Source: Mycolicibacterium sp. P9-22 (GTDB taxonomy: Bacteria; Actinomycetota; Actinomycetes; Mycobacteriales; Mycobacteriaceae). Taken from it: a stretch of DNA of 64,000 nt. The notes beneath the pieces were generated by a model that was given only the letters and a program-made list of their open reading frames with translations, ran no database searches and was not told the DNA's origin. A program made the position numbers and the translations under genes. Below are positions 36,683-45,315 of the stretch, in pieces (positions within the stretch are counted from its first letter, which is position 1; every line of letters starts with the position of its first letter). The stretch spans positions 124,001 to 188,000 of the forward strand of contig NZ_NPKP01000008.1 of NCBI RefSeq assembly GCF_008329585.1. The letters are read 5' to 3'.

Positions 36683-36707
36683 GCCCCTAGTCTCTACGCT
36701 TTGACTC

Positions 36708-38003
36708 ATGGCGGCGGTTACCCGGGTATATGCGGCCCGCCTGGCGGGCATGGTCGTCCTCGGCCCGGACGGCGAATCGATCGGCCGTGTCCGCGACGTG
36801 GTGGTCAGCATCAGCATCGTCCGCCAGCAGCCGCGGGTACTCGGCTTGGTCGTCGAATTGCTCACCCGCAGAAGGATTTTCGTGCCGATCCTGCGGGTTA
36901 CCGCGATCGAGCCGAGCGCCGTCACGCTGACCACCGGAAATGTGTCCCTGCGCCGGTTCTCCCAGCGCCCCGGTGAGGTGCTCGCGCTCGGTCAGGTGCT
37001 GGAGACCCGGGTACGGATCGACGATCCCGACCTCGACCAGCTCGCCGGGCTCGACGTGGTCGTGGTCGATCTGGGTATCGAGCAGACCCGCACCCGGGAC
37101 TGGGTGGTCACGAAGGTCGCCGTCCGCCCCCAGCGCCGGCTCGGGCGCCGCAGCAATGTCTATCCCGTGGACTGGCAGCACGTGCACGGGTTGACGCCGT
37201 CCGGGCTTGCCATGCCCGATCAGGGTGTCGCCCAGCTGCTCGAGCAGTTCCAGGGGCAGCGCCCGGTCGAGGTCGCCGACGCCGTCCGCGAGCTGCCCGC
37301 CAAACGGCGCTTCGAGGTCGTCAACGCCCTCGACGACGAGCGCCTCGCCGACGTGCTGCAGGAGCTGCCCGAGGACGAGCAGGTGGCCGTGCTGCGCCAG
37401 CTGAAGACTGAACGCGCCGCCGACGTCCTGGAGGCGATGGATCCCGACGACGCCGCCGACCTGCTCGGGTCGATGGCGCCGGCCGACGCCGAACAGTTCC
37501 TGCGCCGGATGGACCCGGAGGACTCCGAGGATGTGCGACGGCTGCTGAGCCACTCGCCGAACACGGCCGGCGGTCTGATGACCTCCGAGCCGGTGGTGCT
37601 GGCACCGGACACCACGGTCGCCGAGGCCCTGGCCCGGGTCCGCGACCCCGATCTGACGCCCGCGCTGGCGTCGCTGGTTTTCGTGGTGCGCCCGCCGACC
37701 GCCACGCCGACCGGCCGCTACCTGGGCTGCGTGCATCTGCAGCGGCTGCTGCGCGAACCGCCGGCCGCACTGGTCAGCGGCATCGTCGACAAGGACCTGC
37801 CCACCCTGCGGCCCGAGGAGACCCTCGGCGCATTGACCCGCTATTTCGCCGCCTACAACCTGGTCTGCGGTCCGGTGGTCGATGAGGAGAACCATCTGCT
37901 CGGCGCGGTGTCGGTCGACGATGTGCTCGACCACCTGCTGCCCGACGACTGGCGCGAACGTGAGGCCGAGTCCCTGATCGTCACCACGGAGAAGGCGACG
38001 TGA
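36708..38003 (+). CDS. Soluble MgtE N-domain plus CBS-domain protein (Rv1232c-like)
   Basis: The product has 431 residues. Residues 1-160 form a PRC-barrel-like part (ARLAGMVVLGPDGESIGRVRDVVV). About 170-290 is an MgtE intracellular N domain of helical repeats (RFEVVNALDDERLADVLQEL, DPDDAADLLGSM). Residues 290-415 are a CBS pair (TAGGLMTSEPVVLAPDTTVAEAL, HLLGAVSVDDVLDHLL). There are no membrane helices, so it is not itself the MgtE channel and may sense Mg2+ or nucleotides. TACGCT 7 nt before ATG indicates a leaderless start. Confidence 0.88.
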   Translation: MAAVTRVYAARLAGMVVLGPDGESIGRVRDVVVSISIVRQQPRVLGLVVELLTRRRIFVPILRVTAIEPSAVTLTTGNVSLRRFSQRPGEVLALGQVLETRVRIDDPDLDQLAGLDVVVVDLGIEQTRTRDWVVTKVAVRPQRRLGRRSNVYPVDWQHVHGLTPSGLAMPDQGVAQLLEQFQGQRPVEVADAVRELPAKRRFEVVNALDDERLADVLQELPEDEQVAVLRQLKTERAADVLEAMDPDDAADLLGSMAPADAEQFLRRMDPEDSEDVRRLLSHSPNTAGGLMTSEPVVLAPDTTVAEALARVRDPDLTPALASLVFVVRPPTATPTGRYLGCVHLQRLLREPPAALVSGIVDKDLPTLRPEETLGALTRYFAAYNLVCGPVVDEENHLLGAVSVDDVLDHLLPDDWREREAESLIVTTEKAT

Positions 38004-38557
38004 GCGACCGGATCGACACCCCGCGGGCTTCTCGTCGGCGCTTCACCCCGCAGTTCGATGTCGAGGCCGCGGGCCGGTTCGGCGAGTCCTTCGCACGCTT
38101 CCTCGGCACCGGCCGCTATCTGGCGATCCAGACCGTCTTCGTCATCGTCTGGATCCTGCTGAACCTCTTCGCGGTCACGCTGCAGTGGGACCCGTATCCG
38201 TTCATCCTGCTCAATCTGGCCTTCTCCACCCAGGCCGCCTACGCCGCGCCGCTGATCCTGCTCGCGCAGAACCGGCAGGAGAACCGCGACCGGGTGGCAC
38301 TCGAGGAGGACCGCCGCCGCGCCGAGCAGACCAAGGCGGATACCGAGTATCTGGCCCGCGAACTGGCCGCGCTGCGCCTGGCGGTCGGCGAGATGGCCAC
38401 TCGTGACTACCTGCGCCGCGAACTCGAGGAGCTGCGCGAGATGCTGGTCGAACTGGTGCCGCCCAAACCGAAGAAGAGCAAGGGCAAACGCGCGGCCGAA
38501 CCCGACCCACCGGCCGAACAGCCGGAAACCGACTCCGGGCCGCCCGCGGGCACATGA
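38000..38557 (+). CDS. DUF1003 membrane protein (Rv1231c-like)
   Basis: The product has 185 residues with the DUF1003 core: two helices, YLAIQTVFVIVWILLNLFAV and FILLNLAFSTQAAYAAPLIL, then a polar AQNRQENRDR stretch. A long charged coiled coil follows and the tail is Lys/Pro/Glu-rich. The start overlaps the MgtE-N gene stop by four bases, so the two are expressed together; DUF1003 and CBS/MgtE-like proteins may act in one process. Function is unknown. Confidence 0.88.
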   Translation: MSDRIDTPRASRRRFTPQFDVEAAGRFGESFARFLGTGRYLAIQTVFVIVWILLNLFAVTLQWDPYPFILLNLAFSTQAAYAAPLILLAQNRQENRDRVALEEDRRRAEQTKADTEYLARELAALRLAVGEMATRDYLRRELEELREMLVELVPPKPKKSKGKRAAEPDPPAEQPETDSGPPAGT

Positions 38558-38654
38558 CAATCCTTGGCACCCATTGCCGCACCACGAAGACCGGCGACTA
38601 GGTATGGTGACCTGGTTCACAAACGGTCGGGCACCGCAAATCTAGGACGGTTGA

Positions 38655-39899
38655 GTGATCAAAGGGGGAGCCTCCGCCCTCGCTGCAGCGCGGCACGGAG
38701 CAGGGCGAGTGATGCGCACGGTGGCTGAGTCGGCTCCAAGCACCCGCGGGTTGCTGGGCATCGCCATCCTCACCCCGTTGGTCCTGACGCTCGGCGTCGG
38801 CGCCTCCGCGCCGATCGTGAAACCGGTGCTGGAGACCACCGTGACCCCGCTCGCGGCCGTCGTCACCACACCCGAGAGCGATACCGGCTTCACCGTGGTG
38901 GCCGCCATGAAGGCCCCCCGTCCGTTCCAGACCGCAGGCACCGCACTGTCCGCTCCCCCGCCGGCCGCCGTGGTGAGCGCACCCGGCAATCTCCGCATAC
39001 CCACCGTCGCCCTGAACGCGTACCGCAACGCCGAACGGATGATGGCATCGGCCGCGCCGACCTGCGGGATGAGCTGGAACCTGCTCGCCGGAATCGGGCG
39101 CATCGAGTCCATGCACGCCAACGGCGGCGCCACCGATGTCAACGGCACCGCGGTCAAACCCATTCTCGGACCCAGCCTGGACGGAACCCTGCCGGGCAAC
39201 GAGGTCATCGTGCAGAGCCGCAACAACGAGCGGGTGACCTACGCCCGGGCGATGGGCCCGATGCAGTTCCTGCCGGGCACCTGGTCGCGCTATGCCTCCG
39301 ACGGCAACGGCGACGGCAAGGCCGAAGTCCAGAACCTGTTCGACGCGACCCTGGCCGCGGCCCGCTACCTGTGCAGCGGCGGCCTGAACATGCGCGATCA
39401 GAGCCAGGTGATGACCTCGATCCTGCGCTACAACAACTCGGTCGCCTATGCGCGCAACGTGCTGGGCTGGGCCGCCGCCTACGCCACCGGGGTGGTGCCG
39501 GTGAATCTGCCGCCCATCACCGGACCGGTTCCCGCCCTGGGCATGGGCAATGTGCATCTGGACACCAACGCCGAGGGCCTGGGGCCCGGGTTGCCGCTGA
39601 ACGCGCTGGGGTTGCCGTCCACCGACCCGATGGCCGTCATGCCGTTCTTCGATCTGGGCCGTGCCGATGTGGCCGACCGGTTGCCGGTGCCGCCGGGGCC
39701 CGGCGAGCCTGCGGCGGTCCCGAACTGCGCGGTGTTCTGCCTGGGCGAGAACACGCCCGCTCCGGCCGCTCCGTTCAACCCGTTCGCACCGCCTCCCCCG
39801 GCTGCCGCGCCGTTCAACCCGTTCGCGCCGCCCCCGCCACCGCCTGCTCCGGCCGCGGTGCCCGCACCGATCGGTCCGGCACCCGGCCCCACGGCCTGA
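38655..39899 (+). CDS. Membrane-anchored lytic transglycosylase (Rv1230c-like)
   Basis: GTG 38655 is used here; ATG 38712 (residue 20) is also plausible. After one membrane segment (GLLGIAILTPLVLTLGVG), a Pro/Ala linker leads to an SLT-2-type domain: SWNLLAGIGRIESMHA with the catalytic Glu, YARAMGPMQFLPGTW and DPxx-like NLFDATLAAARYLC. The last 120 residues are Pro-rich. It should cleave the peptidoglycan glycan backbone to 1,6-anhydro products in the periplasm. A hairpin follows. Confidence 0.9.
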   Translation: MIKGGASALAAARHGAGRVMRTVAESAPSTRGLLGIAILTPLVLTLGVGASAPIVKPVLETTVTPLAAVVTTPESDTGFTVVAAMKAPRPFQTAGTALSAPPPAAVVSAPGNLRIPTVALNAYRNAERMMASAAPTCGMSWNLLAGIGRIESMHANGGATDVNGTAVKPILGPSLDGTLPGNEVIVQSRNNERVTYARAMGPMQFLPGTWSRYASDGNGDGKAEVQNLFDATLAAARYLCSGGLNMRDQSQVMTSILRYNNSVAYARNVLGWAAAYATGVVPVNLPPITGPVPALGMGNVHLDTNAEGLGPGLPLNALGLPSTDPMAVMPFFDLGRADVADRLPVPPGPGEPAAVPNCAVFCLGENTPAPAAPFNPFAPPPPAAAPFNPFAPPPPPPAPAAVPAPIGPAPGPTA

Positions 39900-39930
39900 G
39901 CGCAGGACACCGCTGCTCGGAGTTGCCAGC

Positions 39931-39953
39931 CCGGCGGACCGAGGGTCCGTCGG
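39931..39953 (+). terminator. Hairpin terminator after the transglycosylase gene
   Basis: CCGGCGGACC-GAG-GGTCCGTCGG forms a 10-bp stem with one G-T pair and a 3-nt loop. It sits between the stop at 39899 and the mrp promoter motif TAGACT at 39961. There is no T-run. Confidence 0.6.
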
Positions 39954-39971
39954 CGCGGCCTAGACTCGGCG

Positions 39972-41117
39972 GTGATGTCCTCGCCTAATACCGACCTGGA
40001 AGCCGCGGTTCGCGCCGCGCTGAGCAAGGTCGTCGATCCCGAACTGCGCCGCCCGATCACCGAAGTGGGCATGGTCAAAGGCGTCACGATCGACGCCGAC
40101 GCCGGCGTGCACGTCGAGATCTACCTGACCACCTCGGCCTGCCCGAAGAAGACCGAGATCACCGACAAGGTGACCGCGGCGGTCACCGACGTGCCGGGCA
40201 CCGGCGCGGTCAAGGTCACCTTGGACGTGATGAACGACGAGCAGCGCGCCGAGCTGCGCAAGCTGCTGCGCGGCGACTCACGCGAGCCGGTGATCCCGTT
40301 CGCCCAGCCCAACTCGCTGACCCGCGTCTACGCGGTGGCCTCCGGCAAGGGCGGCGTCGGAAAGTCCAGCGTCACCGTCAATCTCGCGGCGGCGATGGCC
40401 GCGCGCGGTCTGTCGGTGGGTGTGCTCGACGCCGATATCTACGGCCATTCGGTGCCGCGGATGATGGGCGTCGTGGACGGGCCCACCCAGGTCGATTCGA
40501 TGATCCTGCCGCCGATCGCCCATGACGTGAAGGTCATCTCGATCGCCATGTTCACCCAGGGCAACACCCCCGTGGTGTGGCGCGGCCCCATGCTGCACCG
40601 CGCGCTGCAGCAGTTCCTGGCCGATGTCTACTGGGGTGACCTGGACGTGCTGTTACTGGACCTGCCGCCGGGCACCGGCGATATCGCCATCTCGGTGTCG
40701 CAGCTCATCCCGGGCGCGGAGATCCTGGTGGTCACCACCCCGCAGTTGGCCGCCGCCGAGGTCGCCGAACGCGCAGGCGCGATCGCCCTGCAGACTCGTC
40801 AGCGCATCGTCGGCGTGGTGGAGAACATGGCCGGGCTGACCCTGCCGGACGGCACCGTCATGGACATCTTCGGGTCCGGTGGCGGCGCCCAGGTATCGGC
40901 GTCGCTGACCCGGTCGATCGGCGCCGATGTGCCACTGCTGGGCCAGATCCCGCTGGAACCGACCTTGGTCTCCGCCGGGGACTCCGGGATCCCGTTGGTG
41001 TTGTCGGCCCCGGATTCCCCGGCCGCCAAGGAACTGCGCAAGGTCGCCGATGCCCTCGGGGCACGTAAGCGCGGGCTGGCCGGGATGTCGCTGGGGCTCG
41101 ACCCCGCCGGACGCTAG
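39972..41117 (+). CDS. mrp: Mrp/NBP35-type iron-sulfur carrier ATPase
   Basis: The product has 381 residues: an N-terminal MIP18/DUF59 domain (VVDPELRRPITEVGMVKGV) and a deviant-Walker P-loop ATPase (SGKGGVGKSSVTVNLA, DADIYGHS, LPPGTGDIA). It would assemble or carry Fe-S clusters. The CxxC pair that binds the cluster in most Mrp proteins is absent from the expected loop (VVENMAGLTLPDGTVMDIF), so cluster binding may differ. GTG 39972 and ATG 39975 are adjacent; TAGACT 5 nt upstream implies a leaderless mRNA. It overlaps tatB by four bases at its end. Confidence 0.92.
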   Translation: MMSSPNTDLEAAVRAALSKVVDPELRRPITEVGMVKGVTIDADAGVHVEIYLTTSACPKKTEITDKVTAAVTDVPGTGAVKVTLDVMNDEQRAELRKLLRGDSREPVIPFAQPNSLTRVYAVASGKGGVGKSSVTVNLAAAMAARGLSVGVLDADIYGHSVPRMMGVVDGPTQVDSMILPPIAHDVKVISIAMFTQGNTPVVWRGPMLHRALQQFLADVYWGDLDVLLLDLPPGTGDIAISVSQLIPGAEILVVTTPQLAAAEVAERAGAIALQTRQRIVGVVENMAGLTLPDGTVMDIFGSGGGAQVSASLTRSIGADVPLLGQIPLEPTLVSAGDSGIPLVLSAPDSPAAKELRKVADALGARKRGLAGMSLGLDPAGR

Positions 41118-41521
41118 GTCGCGTCGCTGTCGAAGCGAGCGCCACTGGGCGGCTCGCTGCCGGTCGCCGGCGGCGTCGGGTCCGGCGCCGGCTTCGGTGC
41201 GTCCGGGGACACCGGTTTGACCGGCTTGTCGAAGTTGCCGGTCAAGAACGAGTCATCCCCGTCGAGCAGATGCTTGGTCAGCGCCGCGCGCGGTGTCATG
41301 CCGCGCAGCTTCTGCAGCTCACTCAACGGTTCGCGCAGATCCTCGAACTCCGGCCCGAGGTCCTGACGCAGCTGGCTGGTGGCGCCACTGAGGTATTCGC
41401 GCACCTGGCGGACCGCCCCGGAGGTCCAGCGGATCGCTCCGGGCAGCCGTTCGGGGCCGAGGATGACCAGACCGGCCACCACCAACAGCAGCATTTCGCC
41501 CCAGCCGACATTCGCGAACAT
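41114..41521 (-). CDS. tatB: Sec-independent translocase subunit TatB
   Basis: The product has 135 residues: the single N-terminal helix MFANVGWGEMLLLVVAGLVILGPERLP with the conserved Pro hinge, an amphipathic helix, and a Pro-rich cytoplasmic tail. It works with TatA/TatC to export folded proteins. It is one base downstream of htrA and belongs to the sigE-rseA-htrA-tatB unit; tatA/tatC are not in the window. Confidence 0.95.
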   Translation of the reverse strand: MFANVGWGEMLLLVVAGLVILGPERLPGAIRWTSGAVRQVREYLSGATSQLRQDLGPEFEDLREPLSELQKLRGMTPRAALTKHLLDGDDSFLTGNFDKPVKPVSPDAPKPAPDPTPPATGSEPPSGARFDSDAT

Positions 41522-41522
41522 A

Positions 41523-43013
41523 TTAGGGAGCGCCGTCGCCGATCGGAGTGACGGTCAGGGTGACCCGGCGACCGTCGCGGACGACCTCGATGGGGGCGGG
41601 CTCGCCGATCTTGAGCTGACGCACGGCGACCACGAACTCGTCGGCGTCCGCGACATCGCGGTTCCCGACCTTGACCACCACGTCGTTCTCCAGGATTCCG
41701 GCCCGCTCCGCGGGTCCGCCGACCTTGACGTCGGCGATCTGCGCGCCGGAGGCCAGGTCGTTGCTCGCCGAACGGGCGGTCAGACCGAGGGTCGGATGGG
41801 AGATCTTGCCGGCCTCGATCAGCTTCTGCGCCACGTCCTTGACCTCGTTGACGGGGATCGCGAAGCCCAGACCGCTGGCGCTGTCGGACAGCGACTTGCC
41901 CGCGGTGTTGATGCCGATCACCTCGGCGGACATGTTGATCAGCGGGCCACCGGAGTTGCCGTGGTTGATCGAGGCATCGGTCTGCACACCGTCGATGACG
42001 GTGTCGGTATCGGAGCCGTCGCCGGACAGCGGCAGCGGGCGGTGCAGTGCGCTGATGATGCCGTGGGTGACGGTGCTGCGCAGACCCAGCGGGGCGCCCG
42101 CCGCAATCACCTGTTCGCCGACCTGGAGCTTCTCCGAGTCACCCAGCTTCGCGACGCTGAGGTTGTCGACGTTGTCGACCTTGATCACCGCGAGGTCGGT
42201 CTTGGGGTCGCGGCCGACGAGGTTGGCCGGGACCTCCTTGCCGTCGTTGAACACGACGGTCATCTTGTACTTGCTCGGGTTGATCGCGGCTTCGGAGATG
42301 ACGTGATTGTTGGTCACGATGTAGCCGCGCCCGTCGATCACGACACCGGAGCCCTGCGAGCCCTCCTGGTCGCTGGTCGCTTCGATGGTGACCACCGAAT
42401 CGGCAACGGCGGCAGCAACTTCGGCGAACTGTCCGGCGGGCTCGGCGGGCCGGTCACTGGTCTCCAGGGTGACCTTCGAGGTGGTGAAGGCCTCCACCAC
42501 CTCGGCGGTCTTGCGGCCGACGACGCCGCCGAGCGCTCCGATGACCAACGCGATGATCGCCAGGATCACCAGCGCGGTGATCGACACCCGGCGACCGAAC
42601 AGCACATCGCGCACGCCGAGCTTGCCTTGGGGCGCCTGCACGATCACGGGTGCGCTCGGTGGGGCCGCGGGGGCTCCGAGTGCCGCGGGGGCCGACGGGT
42701 CGCGCCAGGGATCGTCGACGTCATCGGGGGCGGTATCGCGTTCGGCGTCCAGTGCGCCGGCATCGGCCGGATGGCGTTGCAGCGACTCGCCGGCGGCATA
42801 GGGACGCCCGAACGCCTCGGCCAGTACCGGGTCCGGGGACAGGTTCTTCGGGGTGTACTCGCCCTGATCGCGGTGCTTGTCCGCGCCGAGGAACGATCCG
42901 GCCACGCCGTCGGGCCGGCCGAAGGCGCGCTGTGACGCCGGGTCGACGGGCGGACGTGAAACCGGACGGGGAGCCAGACGCGGGTTGGTACCCGATTGGT
43001 CCTGATTGGTCAC
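41523..43013 (-). CDS. htrA: HtrA-family membrane-anchored serine protease with PDZ domain
   Basis: The product has 496 residues. A proline-rich cytoplasmic part (1-140) precedes one membrane helix (about 144-166). The trypsin-like domain follows, with the triad His237 (TNNHVI), Asp273 (KTDLAV) and Ser354 (GNSGGP), then a PDZ domain (about 395-490). It degrades or refolds damaged envelope proteins. The GTG start at 43013 has GGGGAG about 12 nt upstream. It follows rseA after 69 bp, as in the M. tuberculosis Rv1223 region. Confidence 0.95.
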   Translation of the reverse strand: MTNQDQSGTNPRLAPRPVSRPPVDPASQRAFGRPDGVAGSFLGADKHRDQGEYTPKNLSPDPVLAEAFGRPYAAGESLQRHPADAGALDAERDTAPDDVDDPWRDPSAPAALGAPAAPPSAPVIVQAPQGKLGVRDVLFGRRVSITALVILAIIALVIGALGGVVGRKTAEVVEAFTTSKVTLETSDRPAEPAGQFAEVAAAVADSVVTIEATSDQEGSQGSGVVIDGRGYIVTNNHVISEAAINPSKYKMTVVFNDGKEVPANLVGRDPKTDLAVIKVDNVDNLSVAKLGDSEKLQVGEQVIAAGAPLGLRSTVTHGIISALHRPLPLSGDGSDTDTVIDGVQTDASINHGNSGGPLINMSAEVIGINTAGKSLSDSASGLGFAIPVNEVKDVAQKLIEAGKISHPTLGLTARSASNDLASGAQIADVKVGGPAERAGILENDVVVKVGNRDVADADEFVVAVRQLKIGEPAPIEVVRDGRRVTLTVTPIGDGAP

Positions 43014-43082
43014 CCGTGCATCACTCCCCGCTCAAGCGCGCGCCATCGAGGGCACCCGCGACTGAATCTCTTCGCATAAACC

Positions 43083-43478
43083 CTACCGGCGCTTGCGCCG
43101 GGTACGACCTGCGCCTTCAGCCACCTGCTGGGGAGCTTCCTCGGCGGCCGGGGCCTCGGGGTTGCGGTCCGGAATCTGAGACAACAGACCGAGCAGAGAA
43201 TTGGGCATCGCGATCGGACAGGCGTCGCGCAGCGCCGACCGCGCCTGGCGCTGGGCGTCGACCTCATTGGCGCACGACGGGCACAGCGACAGGTGGTGTC
43301 CGGCGCGCAGATGCGCGGTCATCCGCAGCTCACCGTCGACGAACGCCGCGATGGCCTCGGTGGACAGGTGCTCGGTGGATCCGAAACGGCGCGGCCCGAC
43401 GGGCTCGCTGCTCTGCGACGCGAACTGGGCGGGCAGCCACGAGAAAGCGCGACGGAACACATCGCCCGGGTCAGCCAT
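43083..43478 (-). CDS. rseA: Anti-sigma factor RseA
   Basis: ATG 43478 follows a GAGGAG site and gives 131 residues; the frame upstream is spurious. The zinc-binding anti-sigma motif HxxxCxxC is H62-LSL-C66-PS-C69, preceded by an acidic helical segment. The C-terminus is basic, ending in TRRKRR, with no membrane helix, so it is a soluble anti-sigma. It holds SigE inactive until envelope or redox stress, when phosphorylation and ClpC1P2 degradation release it (known in M. tuberculosis). It lies 90 bp downstream of sigE. Confidence 0.93.
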   Translation of the reverse strand: MADPGDVFRRAFSWLPAQFASQSSEPVGPRRFGSTEHLSTEAIAAFVDGELRMTAHLRAGHHLSLCPSCANEVDAQRQARSALRDACPIAMPNSLLGLLSQIPDRNPEAPAAEEAPQQVAEGAGRTRRKRR

Positions 43479-43567
43479 CACCCGACTCCTCTCGGAAGAC
43501 CACGCCATTGAACACACACTGCTCATTTGAATGTAGCGCGGTAACCCGCGCCTCACACCCATGACGC

Positions 43568-44392
43568 TCAGGCGGAGGCGGTCAGCTGATCCGAATGCTT
43601 GGCCAGATGTTCACGCAGGGCCTGGCGACCACGGTGGATGCGGCTGCGGACGGTGCCCAGCTTCACACCGAGCGTGGCGCCGATCTCCTCGTAGGACAAT
43701 CCCTCGATATCGCAGAGCACGACGGCAGCGCGGAACTCCGGGGGCAGCGAGTCCAGCGCGGCCTGCAGATCCGGACCCAGCCGCGAATCGTGGTAAATCT
43801 GCTCGGGGTTGGGGTCCTCGGCCGGCACCCGGTCGTAGTCCTCGGGCAGCGCTTCCATGCGGATGCGGGTGCGCCGGCGGACCATGTCGAGGAACAGGTT
43901 CGTGGTGATGCGGTGCAGCCAGCCCTCGAAGGTGCCGGGCTGATAGTTCTGCACGGAGCGGAACACCCGGATGAACGTCTCCTGGGTCAGGTCCTCGGCG
44001 TCCTGCTGGTTACCGGACAGCCGGTAGGCCAACCGGTAGACCCGGTCGGCATGCTGGCGGACCAGCTCGTCCCAGGACGGCATCGCCGCCTTGTCGCCGG
44101 TGGCGTCGAAGACCGCGGTGCCGGTCAGCTCATCGGAGGGCTCCACCCAATCGCCGTCGGTGTACTGCTCCAGATGGGGCATGGACACCGGGCTGGCAAC
44201 GGTGCTTCCGGCACTTCCTGAAGCTGCGGCGTTGGCGATCGTCGGATCCTCCATATCAAGGTGGCAGGCCGTTTTGGTCGGCGTCTGCGCGTTGTCGTTG
44301 GAAACGTGGCCGAGGCCATCCGTATTCCGTGATCGCAAGCTTTCGCCGTGTTCCATGAGGAGTACCGTCTCCGACCGGGGTGTGCCTGGCAT
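43568..44392 (-). CDS. sigE: ECF RNA polymerase sigma factor SigE
   Basis: ATG 44392 gives 274 residues, but the N-terminus is variable and lacks a ribosome site; ATG 44356 and 44254 are also possible, and M. tuberculosis SigE is known to use several starts. The conserved part begins at WVEPSDELTGTAVFDATGDKA. Region 2 contains YRLAYRLSGNQQDAEDLTQETF and region 4 has LSYEEIGATLGVKLGTVRSRIHRGR. It directs the envelope-stress regulon and is antagonised by RseA. It heads the rseA-htrA-tatB unit. Confidence 0.95.
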   Translation of the reverse strand: MPGTPRSETVLLMEHGESLRSRNTDGLGHVSNDNAQTPTKTACHLDMEDPTIANAAASGSAGSTVASPVSMPHLEQYTDGDWVEPSDELTGTAVFDATGDKAAMPSWDELVRQHADRVYRLAYRLSGNQQDAEDLTQETFIRVFRSVQNYQPGTFEGWLHRITTNLFLDMVRRRTRIRMEALPEDYDRVPAEDPNPEQIYHDSRLGPDLQAALDSLPPEFRAAVVLCDIEGLSYEEIGATLGVKLGTVRSRIHRGRQALREHLAKHSDQLTASA

Positions 44393-44533
44393 ATGAGCAA
44401 ACTGAACAATTCCTGAGAATGCGGATTACCCACGGTTCGACCAGGTAAAACCACCTGAAATCGGGTGTGATTCTCGCATCAGGGGCGGGCGTGTCGGGGT
44501 TGCGCCGGTCGCTGTTCGCTCTACGCTGCGGGC

Positions 44534-45175
44534 ATGGCCAGCACCGACGACGCCGCCCAGTCGATCGTCTCGCACGCGGAGGCGTCGATCACCGAGGACG
44601 CGGTGACCGCCGCCGCGCGGGAGCGCGCGGTCGACAGCGGTGCGGGCGCGGTGACCCCGGCCGTCGGTGCGCTGCTGAGCGTGCTGGCCCGACTGACCGG
44701 CGCGAAAGCCGTGGTCGAGGTGGGCACCGGCGCCGGCGTGAGCGGGCTGTGGCTGCTGGCCGGTATGCGCGAGGACGGTGTGCTGACCACGATTGACGTC
44801 GAACCCGAGCACCAGCGACTGGCCAAGCAGGCATTCACCGAGGCCGGTGTGGGTGCGTCGCGTACCCGCTTGATCAGCGGCCGCGCCCAGGACGTCCTGA
44901 CCCGGCTGGCCGACGAGTCCTATGACCTGGTGTTCGTCGACGCCGCCCCGGCCGATCAGCCACAGTACGTCGCCGAGGGTGTGCGATTGCTGCGCCCCGG
45001 CGGGGCGATCGTGGTGCATCGCGCCGCGCTCGGCGGGCGCGCCGGCGATGCGTCGGCCAACGATGCCGAGGTCGCCGCGGTGCGCGAGGCCGCCCGCCTG
45101 ATCGCCGAGGACGAGCGCTTCACCCCGGTGCTGATCCCGCTGGGCGACGGCCTGCTCGCCGCCGCGCGCGACTAG
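44534..45175 (+). CDS. SAM-dependent O-methyltransferase (Rv1220c-like)
   Basis: The product has 213 residues of the class I, O-methyltransferase family-3 type: VEVGTGAGVSGLWLLAGM binds SAM, TTIDVEPEHQRLA is motif II, YDLVFVDAAPADQPQY carries the metal/catalytic Asp. It lies divergent from sigE as in M. tuberculosis. Natural substrate is unknown. The start at 44534 is preceded by TACGCT with a 6-nt gap and no ribosome site, so the mRNA is likely leaderless. The gene ends just before palindromic element B. Confidence 0.9.
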   Translation: MASTDDAAQSIVSHAEASITEDAVTAAARERAVDSGAGAVTPAVGALLSVLARLTGAKAVVEVGTGAGVSGLWLLAGMREDGVLTTIDVEPEHQRLAKQAFTEAGVGASRTRLISGRAQDVLTRLADESYDLVFVDAAPADQPQYVAEGVRLLRPGGAIVVHRAALGGRAGDASANDAEVAAVREAARLIAEDERFTPVLIPLGDGLLAAARD

Positions 45176-45196
45176 TCCCCTTTTCTGCGAGCAGTT

Positions 45197-45261
45197 CCCC
45201 GCGAGATTGCACTTACCGCGCGGGCTACTCGCATTTTCACGCGCCAACCGCAATCTCGGGG
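45197..45261. repeat. Intergenic palindromic element B
   Basis: CGAGATTGC (45202-45210) reappears as GCAATCTCG (45250-45258), inside larger C-rich/G-rich ends. The enclosed core, read on the minus strand, has GAAAATGCGAGTAG, 12 of 14 identical to the core of element A (28820-28882). It is located between an O-methyltransferase gene and a TetR gene on the same strand. Confidence 0.65.
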
Positions 45262-45269
45262 TCCGACCC

Positions 45270-45315
45270 TTGACGCGTGACTGAACGCGTGTTTAGTCTG
45301 TTGAACATGCGTTCA
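45270..45315 (+). promoter_or_regulatory. Promoter and operator of the TetR-ABC exporter operon
   Basis: TTGACG (45270-45275) and TAGTCT (45294-45299) are 18 bp apart, and the ATG at 45307 is 7 nt after the -10. TGAACGCGTG (45282-45291) recurs inverted as CATGCGTTCA (45306-45315) with one mismatch. The dyad spans the -10 and the start codon, an ideal autoregulatory operator. Confidence 0.7.
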
